A DNA stretch of 64,000 bases from Cordia subcordata (GCA_028554755.1 JAPTOF010000016.1:1748501-1812500), one strand, 5' to 3'; positions 1 through 11,800 are shown, numbered from the stretch's first letter. Translations and numbers: made by a program. The notes: generated by a model from the sequence alone, not told the origin.

Positions 1-1
1 C

Positions 2-727
2 CTGAAACAATTGCCCTGGACAATCATCTCCAATGTCCCTGGATTAAAACTCCTGAAAGAACCCCTGGAATCCATTTTCTCCAAAGATAAAGAAGACGAC
101 AAAGCAGAAACTGAAGATTCAGCCAACGATGATCAACCTCCACTAGTGGAAGAAATCAAAATTCCATCAGTGAGTGAACTCTCCAAAGCTTATGTAAAAT
201 TTTGCCCTACTGATGGAGGCATCTCGGCCATCAAGTTCGACGAGAAAACACAGTCGTTTTATCTCCCTCCGGTTAGTCTCGACGAGAACAGCTGCGTCGT
301 CCTGAAAAACCTGGTCGCGTACGAGGCGTGCCACGCGTCTGGGCCGGTCATTTTCACGCGCTACACCGAGCTAATGAATGGGATTATTGACACTGAGGAG
401 GACGCCAAAATTCTCGGAGAAAAAGGGATCATTTCGAACCGTTTGAAGAGCGATGAAGAGGTGGCAAAGCTCTGGAATGAAATGAATAGGTCTGTGAGGT
501 TGACAAAAGCACCACAGTTGGACAAAGTCATTGCAGATGTGAACAAATTTTACAGCCAGAGATGGAAAATTAAGCTCAGGGGATTCATCAAAACATATCT
601 TTTTGGGTCATGGCGGTTTCTCACATTGCTGGCTTGTCTTGCTCTGTTGCTGTTGATGACCTTACAAGCCTTTTGTGATATCTACAGTTGCCAACGTATA
701 TTTTACACAGAATATCTGGATCCTTGA
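2..727 (+). CDS. DUF247/UPF0481 protein, 3' part only (locus 1)
   Basis: This is the C-terminal ~241 codons of a DUF247 family protein; the frame is open to the left window edge, so the gene starts outside. It carries the family block LVEEIKIPSVSELSKAYVKF, then VIFTRYTELMNGIIDTEED, then RSVRLTKAP and a C-terminal hydrophobic segment (LLACLALLLLMTLQAF) about 30 residues before the stop. In this family the hydrophobic end is thought to anchor the protein in a membrane. Compared with loci 2 and 5 the sequence is collinear and unbroken, so what is visible looks functional. The acidic stretch between the two halves (KDKEDDKAETEDSANDD) is its most divergent part. Biochemical function is unknown for this subgroup. 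Confidence 0.9.
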   Translation: MKQLPWTIISNVPGLKLLKEPLESIFSKDKEDDKAETEDSANDDQPPLVEEIKIPSVSELSKAYVKFCPTDGGISAIKFDEKTQSFYLPPVSLDENSCVVLKNLVAYEACHASGPVIFTRYTELMNGIIDTEEDAKILGEKGIISNRLKSDEEVAKLWNEMNRSVRLTKAPQLDKVIADVNKFYSQRWKIKLRGFIKTYLFGSWRFLTLLACLALLLLMTLQAFCDIYSCQRIFYTEYLDP

Positions 728-1671
728 CTATTATTGGGTGGATATAAATAATTATCATAATTATTGCTTGCTCAAAATTGAAAGTGGGTGACTTATTGTT
801 AGCTTCTTGCTTTTGTTTGTTTGTGTATGTTTTTGATAATCTTGCGTGTGGTTTGCGTCCTAGAGTTGACTACAAGTGGAGTTGCAATAGTGTTTGATTT
901 CACTCAATTATGTTGTACGAACATTATGCAATCTAGTTCATGAATTTACTAATTTAAAGTTGATGGTTTTATGTGGACCATTTTTTCTTCTTCTATTGGC
1001 AATCAATTTCTTCAACAATGAAAGGATCGATGGTGATTAACATTATGGGAGAAAAAAAAAAGAAAAGGAAAGATATAGAATAGTGCATGAGATAAGATGG
1101 ATTATGACATGTGAATAAATGATATCGTTAAGATCCACCAATAAGACGAGGCTATATGGTCTTCCATCTTCAATTACCACCATTCTTTTGCCCATGTCCA
1201 ACACCACAACTCTCCTTCTTCACTATATAATCATGACCGACCGGACTAGATGGCTTTCTTTGACAGACAATTCTATTTTGATCGATGTGCCATCTTCAAA
1301 TTTTGTACTGACAAACCTTATAAATGTGATTGTACTCTATTGTTAGGAAGATCAATTTTTTAAACTTACAAAATCTTGTACTCATGATAATAAATAAACC
1401 AGATACGAAAAATCATAGTCTTAATAACCACCACAAAAGCCAAGCTTTCAGGAGGTCAAATCTGATAGTCTCCGTTAGACCGCCCTCCGTTCGTGAGATT
1501 GGACTGGACTTGCTTGTTTCTGGCCCGTGTTGGTGGAAACGTGAGCTGGAATAATAACACAAGCTAACACACGTGTCTGTGATCATTTGGAGAAAATGTC
1601 ATGGGCTAATTGGTAATCACAAATATTATATGTTCGCCTCTCTCCATGATTTGTCCTACAATCGAACTACA
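728..1671. other. Intergenic, no gene seen
   Basis: AT-rich 3' flank of locus 1. Short open frames here (for example 1119-1346 and 1330-1554) have no recognisable domain and low-complexity composition. No RNA gene recognised. Confidence 0.6.
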
Positions 1672-2309
1672 TAGGATGTCGATGGGACGGGGTAGGGGCG
1701 GGGTTCACAAACCCCTATTCTGCACCTGGTATTTTTCTATCTGCCTCTACCCCGTCCTTATACCTGTACCGGGGTTTTCTCTCGACTATCGTTCCCGTCC
1801 CTACCAGTGTTTTTTACACCATGCCCCTACCTACAGGGCACCTGTCAACAAAAGTCAAAGGGGTCATAGTATCGGGACAAAATACCTACTTGTTAAACCC
1901 CCATCTGTCAAGTGAAATCCCTACTTTTTAATTAGATAAAAATAAATAAAAAATAACATAAATCATGCACCAAACCTTAACACATCAAATTCAAACTCTA
2001 ATACTTAAATTTAACATAATTTTACAACAATAACACATTAAATCTAAACTTATTTCCAATCATAATTATTAAACATAACATATAATATACATACATACAT
2101 ACATATATATACATATATATATATATACATACATATATATATCGGGGTGGACCGGGGCGGGGTCACCCAACCCTGACCCCCCGACCCCGCCCCGGCACCG
2201 AGGTATAAAGAAAAAACCCCACCCCGCCCCGCCCTAGGTGTTTTTTTGCAAAAAACCCGCCCCTACCCCGCCGGTACTCCTGCGGGGTGGGGTACCATTG
2301 ACATCTCTA
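1672..2309. mobile_element. Non-autonomous hAT-like transposon, 638 bp
   Basis: The ends are imperfect terminal inverted repeats: TAGGATGTCGATGGGACGGG on the left and the complement of CCATTGACATCTCTA on the right. They are flanked by a 7-of-8 direct repeat (gaactaca at 1664-1671, aaactaca at 2310-2317), the 8-bp target duplication size of hAT elements. G/C-rich subterminal tracts (ggggcgggg and its complement) lie inside both ends around an AT-rich core. No transposase is encoded. Family assignment is inferred from duplication length and end sequence. Confidence 0.75.
2083..2143. repeat. TACATA/TATATA microsatellite
   Basis: Runs of tacata and tata units inside the hAT-like element, just before its right G/C-rich subterminal block. 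Confidence 0.9.
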
Positions 2310-3559
2310 AAACTACATGAATGGATATGGGACTTCTCATCAAATATAATTTCCAGGCTCACAGTTTTATTTATTTATTTTATATGGGATGAATATGTAT
2401 TTTTTTATAATTCATCACGTATGATCTGACAAGATCTAAGAAATAAGAGCTCAACGGCTTGAATGGTTAAGTAGACGACCGGTCATGCATCTACGTACGA
2501 ATGCATTATATCATAGTGTATAAGATTGCACCAAAAACTCACTTTGTTATTCTGTTAAGAATAACTAATTTTTTATCTTAAAATTAATTAATACCAAAAA
2601 AATATATCATAATCTTACGAGGTGAATTCGAAATTTAAAATTCTTTTGGGGGGGGGGGGTGGTCGGAGGTTGAGTTAATCCTCGTGCATGTGATAAACGT
2701 ATGTATTGGATTATTTTCATACGATGACAAAAAAAGGGTAGGTTACAACACGTAGATCAACGTCAAACATGTTAATTTTACACGTTTTTAAGTTCCATTA
2801 AAAAAAAAAGGAAGAAGAAAATTTCCTCTTTGGTTCGAGGAAGAAGTCAAAAGTAGAAAGATTAACATTTTACAGAATATAATATATAAAACTACATAGG
2901 AGGACCACTCTATCTGTATTTTTCGCTCTCGTAGTTAAGAAAAGATAGACAAGCACTCATTATATTATAATTGCTTGGCAAAAATGGAAAATATAGAATA
3001 ACAGGCAACTTGTATTTATTTATTTATTTATTTTATTTTTAATAAAAGGGAGACAAAAGCCGAATTTATAAGATTATCTTAGGAGATGCCCTTCCTAACT
3101 TGTATTTAGTTGACGTGTGGGTAATTTTCTATTTTCTCGATTTGTATTTATTTTTTTTTGTTTTTATTAAAAGAGAGACGAAAGCCGACTTTCTAAGATT
3201 ATTTTACGAGATGCCCTTCCTCACGTGTATTCAGTTAAGTGTGTGTAATTTTCAGTTTTCTTGATTCATTTATAGTTTTATAATGAAGATGCAAGAAAGT
3301 TAAAACAGACTTATCCTAGAGGCGGCCAGCTAATATATCAACTAGCACTTGATATATGACTTGAGATTAGTTAATTGCTCAAGAGTTTTAGGTTCCAATA
3401 ATTGCGAGATGGTAATATTATAATCATTTTCTAATTTCTCGATTTATTTGTAGTTTTAAACTTTAAAAGTGACAATTTGTCATCATATCAGAATCTAGAT
3501 TATGGTTTTAAAACTAACTAATTGTCACTCATTCAGACCCTACCTTAAAAATCAAACCT
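2310..3559. other. Intergenic, no gene seen
   Basis: AT-rich with a 12-G run at 2648-2659. Two similar stretches of about 90 bases (around 3040-3130 and 3160-3250, sharing agagac-aaagccga and gatgcccttcct) form a diverged tandem duplication. No coding signal. Confidence 0.55.
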
Positions 3560-3639
3560 GGACGTCTCAACACAATAAATAGATACAAGAAACACCTCAC
3601 TACAAGTTTAAACTTTTACATAATGTGATAACTTACTTA

Positions 3640-3800
3640 ATTACTTAATTTATTTTATTTTAAACTTTTAGTTCGACTCTTAAGATTCTTTTGAAGTTAT
3701 TCTTGTGTAAAAATGATAATGACTAAATTGTGGACCCAAAGCATTTGTATACTTTATTGCATATACATGTGGATTTCGCATGAGCATCTATTAATATTGT
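3640..3800 (+). repeat. Relic of a DUF247 downstream flank (no gene attached)
   Basis: This block is collinear with the DNA just downstream of locus 2 (about 8575-8720): both contain tagttcgactc, gactaaattgtggaccca and ggatttcgcatgagcat in the same order and spacing. No DUF247 coding sequence precedes it here. It is the left copy of a duplicated unit whose gene has been lost. Similarity continues further right, for example tacataattgaga at about 3899 and 10008. Confidence 0.75.
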
Positions 3801-5059
3801 TGGAAACTTATATATAAATAACAAAAAGGACAGCATCAATGACAAGAAACCAATCGTCACAAGGAAAATGAAGTTTCACGTAATTATTGTATTCTTTGTA
3901 CATAATTGAGATAGTCGATTTTTTAATTTTTGGCTGATAATTTGAGATAGTCGATTTGTAAGAACTTTTGATTAATTTAAGTGATTTCTTTAAATTTTGA
4001 CTTTAAGTAGTTATTCATTTGAGTATTTGACTAAAAGTTATAATTATAAAAATAATATTTACATATTTGGTTAAAACATATTGAAAAGTAACTCATATTG
4101 TTAAAATAATTATTAAGAAATTGGCTTTTCCAGTATATTATTTATTTATTTTTAAAAATATATGATAAAAATTTATAATTTAATAGCTTAATTTATGTAT
4201 GATTATTAAATAAACTATAGTAATAAAGACAAAAACACTAGTATAAGATAAAAGAGTCAAAATAGTTTAGTAATAAAGATAAGAAGGCAAAGATACAATA
4301 GTAAATGACTTGGTACAAAATTTTCTTTTTAAGTACTCAAAGTTGTAAAAAGCCCAAGCAACTTAAAAATTATTTTTTAAATAAAATAAATACTTCTATA
4401 ACTTAAATTAGACTTTTAGTATATTTGACTAACTTAAACCAAACCAAACACTCTCTAAAGTCAACTATTAAAAGTCTAGTAGTGCTATATATTACCCACT
4501 TTTTTAGAATAAAATGCACCAGACCCCCATGTGGTTTATTATAAGTGTACAACATCCCTCTATGATACAAAAGTCTCACAACAAGTTCTTGTAGTGAATA
4601 AAAGTCTCATGTACACCCCCTACCATATATATTCCCTTAACGATTTTAAAAATTTACAATAAAAAGACATTAATAGCCTTACCTATTCAATCAATTTTTT
4701 TTATTTTTTTAATCAAACATGTGCATAACAATTGATAAAAATAAAAATTCTCTGCAACTCTCATCATCTTCGTTGATTGCTTGCCTCCCTCATTAATTTT
4801 CTTTTTAGGGCTAAAATTGAGTTGGGGTGTTTTGATTTTTTTTGCAGGTTTTTAGGTTTGAGAGAGAGGGGTTTGTTTATGTACGTATACATGTTTGAGA
4901 ATTTTTATTTTTGTTAATTGTTATGCATATGTTTAACCAAAAAAAGGAAATTGAATGAGTGGGTAAGGCTATTCATGTCTTTTTATTATAAATTTTAACG
5001 AAGTTAGAGGATGTAAACCGTAAGAGGTTTGTTGGAACTTTCACTCACCACAGAACTTG
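3801..5059. other. Intergenic, duplicated AT-rich DNA
   Basis: The part from about 3895 to 4450 is diverged but collinear with 10008-10590, sharing gactttaa-tag-tatt, attataattataaaaataa and aaaccaaacactctctaaa. No coding sequence recognised. Confidence 0.55.
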
Positions 5060-6150
5060 TTGTGGGACTTTTGGTACCATAAACGATGTTGTACACTTAT
5101 GTTAGACCATAGGGGGTCCGGTGTATTTTTTAATCAATTAGTTATAAATAAAACAACCAATAATCTATATGCTGGTATTAAAAAAAATTTATTAATCCAT
5201 ATAGAACAGAAGGATGATATAGTACTTGCACGTGAAAAAGTGGCGAATAGGCCTTGAGGGCGGCTGACGAGGGAGAGGATGGAGGTAATATTATAAGTAT
5301 TATTATTTCACACGTGAAAACGAAGCTCTAAAATCACCGCAAAGGCAATGACTTACTATTATTGGGTATAACGTATTTTATTTGTACGCGTTTTGTCAAA
5401 ATTACATAAATTTTTTGTATTTCAAAACTTATTAATATTCCTTTATATGTTATAAAAATAATTATACAAAATCTTTTTTTTTCTTGAGGGGAGGGGAGAG
5501 GTTGTGAAACATTTCTTTATAATGTAGAAAATAATATGGAATTTTAAAATTACAAAAATAATATTGAATTTTAAAATCACAAAAATAAATTCTGTTAAGC
5601 TTTTACAAACATTAGGATAAAATGTATTTCTTTTCTATTTTGGAAAGGTCGAGACCAATTATATTGCAATCTTATGAGAGAAAGTGACCCCTCTCACATT
5701 CTTTCTTGAAGAGCTCATGCAGCTCGAGTATTTTGTTGAGGACCCAAAGACCAAGAGGATGCTCAAGGCTGTGATTTGCCAACTAATTATATTGGCACAA
5801 CAATTAGTCTTAGATTTATAGACATGTCGAAACAAGCAACTCCTCCTACTAATCAAGATATGCTACGGTCCTGTAAAACTTACTTCAAAAGACTAAATCG
5901 TAGAAGTGAAACATTCACCAAATTAAAAGTAACTCAGAGGTCCGTGTCAATATCGATTGCCAATAATAAGAGGGTGTTTGGTTGGCCAAACTTGTTTAAG
6001 CACAATTTTAACCTAGTCAATGTGGTTGTTTTAATAAAGAAAGTGTTTTTTTTAGTGACTTTAAGTAAAGAAAATAAAAAGCTCTTACCTCCAACTTCTG
6101 CTTTTTATGACTAACTTACAAAAAAATCAACTTTGATTTATCTTTGTTAG
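5060..6150 (+). repeat. Upstream block of the DUF247 unit, copy at locus 2
   Basis: Collinear with about 10750-11500 upstream of locus 3. Shared landmarks are aatctat after a lysine-rich AT stretch, ggcggc-gacgagggagag, attataagtatt, cacgtgaaaa followed by gagctct, and aggcaatgactta. Two G-box cores (CACGTG) lie near 5230 and 5312. The block probably includes distal promoter DNA of the ancestral gene, but only its duplication is directly visible. Confidence 0.65.
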
Positions 6151-6751
6151 TAAACTATCTCTATTATTTTATACTTTTTCCTTTTATCTTTATTACTATA
6201 TAGTTTATTTAATAATTATTATATATACTTATATTATAATGACATAAATTAAATTATTAAATTATAACATTAGATAATATATTTTTAAAAATAAAAACTG
6301 CATTTATATTATATTTTAACTGACATTGTATTTTCATGTTTTTAGTAATTATTTCAACAATAAAAATTATCTTTCAACACATTTTAACTAAATATATAAA
6401 TATTTATTTTTATAATTATATATTTTATTCAAACACCTAATCATTTAAAATCGAAAAAAAAAACGTTCAAAGCAAAGTTCACGGACTCTTTTGTTTATCG
6501 TCCTAGGATGTGACGTAGAGTTTAGAAAGGATATTTAATAATTTACCAACTTCGTATGCCCTCTTCAATTGGCTGCAGAAAAGTTGAATTGTTCGGCGCA
6601 CGGCACTATCTTATTGGAGAAACTTATTACGTTGATGCCTCGGCAATAGATTTACATCATTTCTCCTCGCTCGCCTCGCCCCTCCTCCCCTTCCTTTTTA
6701 ACTTCTTTTTTTTTTTTTTTTTGTGAAGAATAACATCTTGCTGACAATCTT

Positions 6752-6760
6752 TATAAATAG
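6752..6760 (+). promoter_or_regulatory. TATA box of locus 2 (TATAAATAG)
   Basis: TATAAATAG lies 133 bases before the ATG at 6885. The same sequence is at nearly the same distance in locus 4 and further upstream in loci 5, 6 and 7, which supports it as the core promoter. Confidence 0.65.
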
Positions 6761-6884
6761 GATAGTACATCTCAGCATTTCGCACAGAACAGTTTTTTAC
6801 TTAAAAGCTGATATATACTTTCTGAACGAAAGCAGCCATTTTCGCTTTGCTTAAAGAATCTTGAGAGCTGAAAAAAGAAGAGAG

Positions 6885-8510
6885 ATGTCAAGCTGCATGT
6901 TTTCACCTGGTTCAGGCTTTGATGAACGTCAATGGGTTATTCAGATTCGTAGAACCCTGGACGAAGAGCTCGATGAAGAAGAGATTGGAACACCTGTGAG
7001 CATCTTCAGCGTACCCAACACCCTACTGGCAACTGATCCGGACTCGTACGTACCGCATCAGTTGCCAATAGGCCCTTACCATTGTTGGCGTCTGGAGATG
7101 TATGAAATGGAGAGATACAAGCTTTCTGCAGCAAAAAGATTCCAGCAAAATCTCCAAAACCATAAGTTTGAGGACGTTGTTCTTCCTCAGCTGACGCGAC
7201 ACGAGTTACAGATTCGAGGTTGCTACCACAAGTGCCTGGCTTGCAACGGCGAAACTCTAGCCTGGATGATGGGCGTGGACGCGTGTTTCCTGCTCGAGTT
7301 CCTCCAAGTTTATGCCCCCAAAGATGGTGAAACCTTGCCCAGGTTTTCCTCAAGAATGTCGCATTTGGTTGATGTTACTGGAAGAAAATTAGCACACAAT
7401 GCTATTCTAAGAGATATCGTGATGCTGGAAAATCAAATTCCACTATTTGTGCTGAGAAACATGCTGGAAATTAAGTTTTCATCTCTAAAGAAGGCAGATA
7501 ATAATCTGTTTGAGATGTTAATGGGGCTTTTCAATGTTGTGTCTCCATTCAAGACGATGGAAGAATTGCCAAAGGTTAAAGCGATGGGGTGTGCTCATTT
7601 ACTAGACTTCTTGTATCATCTGATCGTGCCCAAATTAGAGCAATGTCCAGAAAAATCTGGACCTATAAGAGAGTCGACTTGTGAAGGCGCGCAAGTAGAA
7701 AGAGGTGACGGTTCGCAGAGCCCAACTCGCGTTGGGCAAATTCTTGAAGCAACGTGGAAGGTCATCGCCCAATGCAACAATGGACCTGTTCGCGTTATAA
7801 AGAACGTATTCTGTTCCAAACTTGTTGTCTTCTTAATCAAAGTGCCATGGACAATTTTCTCTCATGTTAAAGAAAATGAGAAGCCTGAAGACGAAAGACG
7901 TTCAATGAACGATTGCAAGCCTCCCCTGGTGGAGGAAATCGCGATCCCATCAGTGAGCCAACTCTCCAGAGCCTATGTAAATTTCGTCCCAACTAAATCA
8001 GGAATCCAAGGGATCATGTTCGATGAGAAAACACGGTCGTTTCATCTCCCCTCGATCAGCCTTGACGAGAACAGCTGCGTTCTTCTGAAAAACCTGGTGG
8101 CGTACGAGGCCTGCAACGCATCAGGGCCGGTGATTTTCACTCGCTACACCGAATTAATGAACGGGATTATTGACACCGAGGAAGATGTGAGGCTTCTCAG
8201 AGAAAAGGGTATCGTTCTGAATCGTTTGAAGAGTGATGAAGAGGTGGCAAAGCTCTGGAATGGAATGAACAGGTCTGTGAGGTTAACAAAAGCACCCCTC
8301 TTGGATAAAGTGATTGCAGATGTGAATAAGTTTTACAATGGAAGATGGAAAGTTAAGCTTGGAAAATTCCTCAAGGCTTATGTGTTTGGGTCATGGAAGC
8401 TTTTGACCTTGTTGGCTTGTGTTTTGCTCCTGCTGTTGATGGCTTTACAAGCTTTTTGCTCCGTCTACAATTGTGGACGTAAATTTCATTACTTACAGGT
8501 TCAGGACTAA
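6885..8510 (+). CDS. DUF247/UPF0481 protein, At3g02645-like, full length (locus 2)
   Basis: Single-exon gene of 541 codons. The start is the first in-frame ATG (agagagATGtca), shared with the ATG of loci 3 and 4; the frame opens slightly earlier without an ATG. Motifs in order: DERQWVIQIRR at 13-23, PVSIFSVP at 37-44, YVPHQLPIGPYHCW at 55-68, GETLAWMMGVDACFLLEFLQ at 112-131, LENQIPLFVLR at 181-191, a divergent hydrophilic stretch at about 251-298, VIFTRYTELMNGIIDTEED at about 416-434, RLTKAPLLDKVI at 466-477, and a hydrophobic segment at 506-528 followed by a 13-residue tail. This is the usual DUF247 plan with a C-terminal membrane anchor and no N-terminal signal peptide. Function of this subgroup is unknown; grass DUF247 proteins act in self-incompatibility, but that cannot be carried over. 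One of only two complete intact copies here. Confidence 0.95.
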   Translation: MSSCMFSPGSGFDERQWVIQIRRTLDEELDEEEIGTPVSIFSVPNTLLATDPDSYVPHQLPIGPYHCWRLEMYEMERYKLSAAKRFQQNLQNHKFEDVVLPQLTRHELQIRGCYHKCLACNGETLAWMMGVDACFLLEFLQVYAPKDGETLPRFSSRMSHLVDVTGRKLAHNAILRDIVMLENQIPLFVLRNMLEIKFSSLKKADNNLFEMLMGLFNVVSPFKTMEELPKVKAMGCAHLLDFLYHLIVPKLEQCPEKSGPIRESTCEGAQVERGDGSQSPTRVGQILEATWKVIAQCNNGPVRVIKNVFCSKLVVFLIKVPWTIFSHVKENEKPEDERRSMNDCKPPLVEEIAIPSVSQLSRAYVNFVPTKSGIQGIMFDEKTRSFHLPSISLDENSCVLLKNLVAYEACNASGPVIFTRYTELMNGIIDTEEDVRLLREKGIVLNRLKSDEEVAKLWNGMNRSVRLTKAPLLDKVIADVNKFYNGRWKVKLGKFLKAYVFGSWKLLTLLACVLLLLLMALQAFCSVYNCGRKFHYLQVQD

Positions 8511-8564
8511 ATTACTTGATAACTTATTAACATTAAGTATTTTCAGCCTTGGACAAATTTACAT

Positions 8565-8720
8565 AACTTATTTTATTTTAAGCTTTTAGTTCGACTCCTA
8601 AGAATCTTGTAAAGTTATTCTTGTACAAAAATGACTATGACTAAATTGTGGACCCAAACTATTCGTACACTTTGTTTCATATATAAATGTACGGATTTCG
8701 CATGAGCATGTATTAATTAT
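8565..8720 (+). repeat. Downstream flank of locus 2, repeated at 3640-3800
   Basis: Collinear with the gene-less block at 3640-3800 (see that entry). It marks the unit boundary of the tandem duplication. Confidence 0.7.
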
Positions 8721-10416
8721 ATCATTGTTGGTGCTTTATTTGCTGCATTTATATTAATTATTTCATAGTCTTTAACTTCGGAGTGAGTCTGGGGATTCGA
8801 CAGCCATCTTTGTCCTTGGAATTTTATGTTACGTTTATTGAACTATCATAGTTCTTTCATTTGTTCAATACATAGATAAATTCGAAAATTTTTCTTTTAA
8901 ATTTTATGTTACCAAGTTTTTAGTTATTGGCTTTTGTATTTGTAACATTCTAATTTAATTATTAGCTTGTCATCATAAGTGAGTCTAATTAATTAATTAA
9001 TTAATTTATAAAATGCTAGTACTAATAGTAATAGAGAACTCAAGTTATCTAAATGAAATACGTATTTCACACAAAATCAATGTCGTCGGATCGGGTCATG
9101 TTACATTGTTGCTTTAGAATTTTTTGTTTTAACTATCTGGAGACTTTAATTCGAGTCATATGGTAATGGTCATTTGGTTTGAATGCAGAACTTAATAATA
9201 ACTCCCTGTGGAATTGATCTATTGGTGTCTGTATCCCTACTTTTGGAATGATATGAATTGAATACATTAGCCCCAAAAAAAAAAAAAAAAAACTTAAGTC
9301 ATGCATATGCTGCACAATTTCTATATATTTCTTGCCAGGAAAGTTGAACTTCCATCGGTAAAAAATTCAGCGCGAGGCATAGATTTAAGAATAATAAATA
9401 AATAAGAAAAGGACAGCATCAAAGACAAAATATCAAAATAAGTATAAGAAATACAAATATTAACGTAAATATAAGAAGATCAAACCCCCAAACAACACTG
9501 TGTAGCTCTAAAAAAAATACAAATTTTAACATAAATATTAACATAAATGCTTTCTGATGACTTAGCAAAAAAAAAAAAAAAAGAAGAAAACAGATTATAA
9601 TCATCCATCATGCAGTTGGCATACCGAACATGAGGGGTTGCGTAGCTAGTACTGGAGATAGGATTCGGTAATTTCGTGCCAAAAAGGAAGGATTCTGGTC
9701 AGAATCAGAAACAGTGCATAAGGATAAACAGACTTGTATAATACCACAAGAGCTAATATTGTGATACAACAAAAGCGTATTATACGAAAAAGAGAGAACA
9801 TTATACAAGTGAAAAGAAACACAAAAATCCAAAAATTATAAAAATAAAAGAAAAGAGAGGAACCGTTTCGGCTTCCAGTTGGAGCACCATAGACAACCCA
9901 TTACAGAGGTGACAAATGCCTTCAAAAGGAGGGAGAATCACCGCAGGGAGAAGAAAAGGAAGAGAAGGGGAGGGCGAAGACAGAGAGGCAGTGGAAGCTT
10001 CTCTGTACATAATTGAGATGGTCAATTTCTAAGTATCTTTTATTTAAGTCAAGCCATTTTTTTTAATTTTGACTTTAAATAGCTATATATTTGAATAAAA
10101 ATTATAATTATAAAAATAAGTAATTACATGTATGGTTAAAATATGTTAAAAATAACTTGTATTATTAAAATAATTATTAAGAATATGAAATAGAATATCA
10201 GTTAAAATCCAAAATTAAAATAGTTATTCATTTATTTTTTAAAAATATGTTATTAAAAATTATAATTTTATAATTTAATTTGTTTCATATATAATATAAG
10301 TATATGATTATTATAAAATAACTATAGTAATAAAGAATAAAAAGACAAGTGTATGATAAAGAGTAAAATTAGATTAATAATGAACATAAAAAAAGTAATG
10401 ACAAGATACTGTCAAA

Positions 10417-10459
<43 letters not shown>

Positions 10460-10700
10460 TAGTTAAAACTGTAAAAAGCCTTAAAGGCCCTTAAAAATTA
10501 TTTTTTAATTAAAATAAATATATCTACTAACTTAAATGGGATTTTAAATAGGTCTAATCAACTTAAAGCGAAACCAAACACTCTCTAAAATCAATTATTA
10601 AAGTCTAGTTAAAGAAATAGTACAACAAATAATAAATTTACAAGATATACATACCAAAAGTGAAATTTTTTTGTTCACTTTAAGAAAGACTAAAGGCCAA
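8721..10700. other. Intergenic, no gene seen
   Basis: AT-rich. Relative to the collinear DNA at about 3840-3900, about 570 extra bases lie between roughly 9430 and 10005, with no clear terminal repeats. Minus-strand open frames in this insert (9608-9832, 9801-10025) have no recognisable domain. A poly-A run sits near 9275. Confidence 0.5.
10420..10455. repeat. (TA)n microsatellite
   Basis: About 18 uninterrupted TA units in an AT-rich intergenic stretch. Confidence 0.95.
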
Positions 10701-10749
10701 TTACCTGAATTAATATCGTGATTGGCACACAGTTCAAATCTGATATTAT

Positions 10750-11800
10750 AATAAATAATGAAGATTGAACTTGATCAATTAGTTCTAAGTAAAACAACCG
10801 ATAATCTATTGAAGTGTTGTTTTACATGCACGTGAAACAGAGGGGAACAGGCCTAGGCGGCGGCCGACGAGGGAGAGGCAAGTGGTGCAAATATTATAAG
10901 TATTGACGTATTGTTTCCCACGTGAAAATGGAGCTCTTGAATCACCACAAAGGCAATGACTTATTATTGGGTATAACCTATTCTATTTTTATGTCTTTTA
11001 TCAAAATTATATAATTTTTTTTATATTTCAGGATTTTTTAATATTCTTTTACATTATAAAAGAATATTATACTGAACTTCTAATTTTGAAGAGTTTGCAA
11101 AACATTCTTTATAGTACAAGAGTATCAATGACATTTTTATAACATAGAGGGTATGAATGAATTTTAAAATCATAAAAAAAAATTTATTCAACTTTTACAA
11201 AATATTAGAATAAAATGTATTTTTATTTTTCCACTCTTAAAAGGCTAAGGCTATCTCGCTATTATCACATTATTCTCCAAGAGATCAAGCAACTGCTCAT
11301 GTACCTTGGGGGAGGACCCAAAGATAAAGAGGTTGCTCAAAACTATAATTCATCAACTAATTCACACAACAATTGGCCTCAAAACCTGTAGACACACTGA
11401 AGTGAAAGCTCCTCTTAATTACTATTATATTCAAAGTATGCCTATAATCCTTTCAAAATTATCTTAATAATAGACTAAACTGTAGAAGTAGCTAAGGAGT
11501 CTCTCTCAACAACAATTTTTAATTCGAGGTGTTATTTCCATCCTTAATTGTTTATTATCCTCTGATGTCACGGAGAATCTAGCTAGGAAGGACACATCAA
11601 TATACTAAATTCGCAGACCCTCTTCGATTGGCTGTAGGTAAAATTAAATTATGGGCCACGCGGCACTGTCTTATTGGAGAAACTTATAATGATGCCGTGG
11701 CAATGAGATTAACATTTTCATTGTTTTTTATTTTTTCTTTTTCGCAGAATAATATATGTTGCTGATAATCTTATTATAAATCGGATGATACAGTTCAGCA
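10750..11800 (+). repeat. Upstream block of the DUF247 unit, copy at locus 3
   Basis: Second copy of the block described at 5060-6150, with the same landmarks: ggcggc-gacgagggagag, the cacgtgaaaa G-box near 10919, gagctct, and aggcaatgactta. It continues into cacggcactgtcttattgg at about 11658, also found before loci 2 and 4. Confidence 0.65.
11775..11783 (+). promoter_or_regulatory. TATA-box relic of locus 3 (TATAAATCG)
   Basis: Aligns with TATAAATAG of loci 2 and 4, with one changed base. The 667-bp transposon at 11864 now separates it from the locus 3 ATG. Confidence 0.45.

Noticed and set aside
2648..2659. Run of 12 G as a possible quadruplex
   Set aside because: A single homopolymer run, likely length-variable; not enough separate G tracts to support a structure.
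7006..7353. 115-codon minus-strand frame inside locus 2 (and similar frames inside loci 4, 5 and 7)
   Set aside because: Antisense of conserved DUF247 codons; the same shadow appears at every paralogue.
9608..10025. Two overlapping minus-strand frames with serine/proline-rich N-terminus
   Set aside because: No domain, no paralogous conservation, and composition of low-complexity purine-rich DNA.
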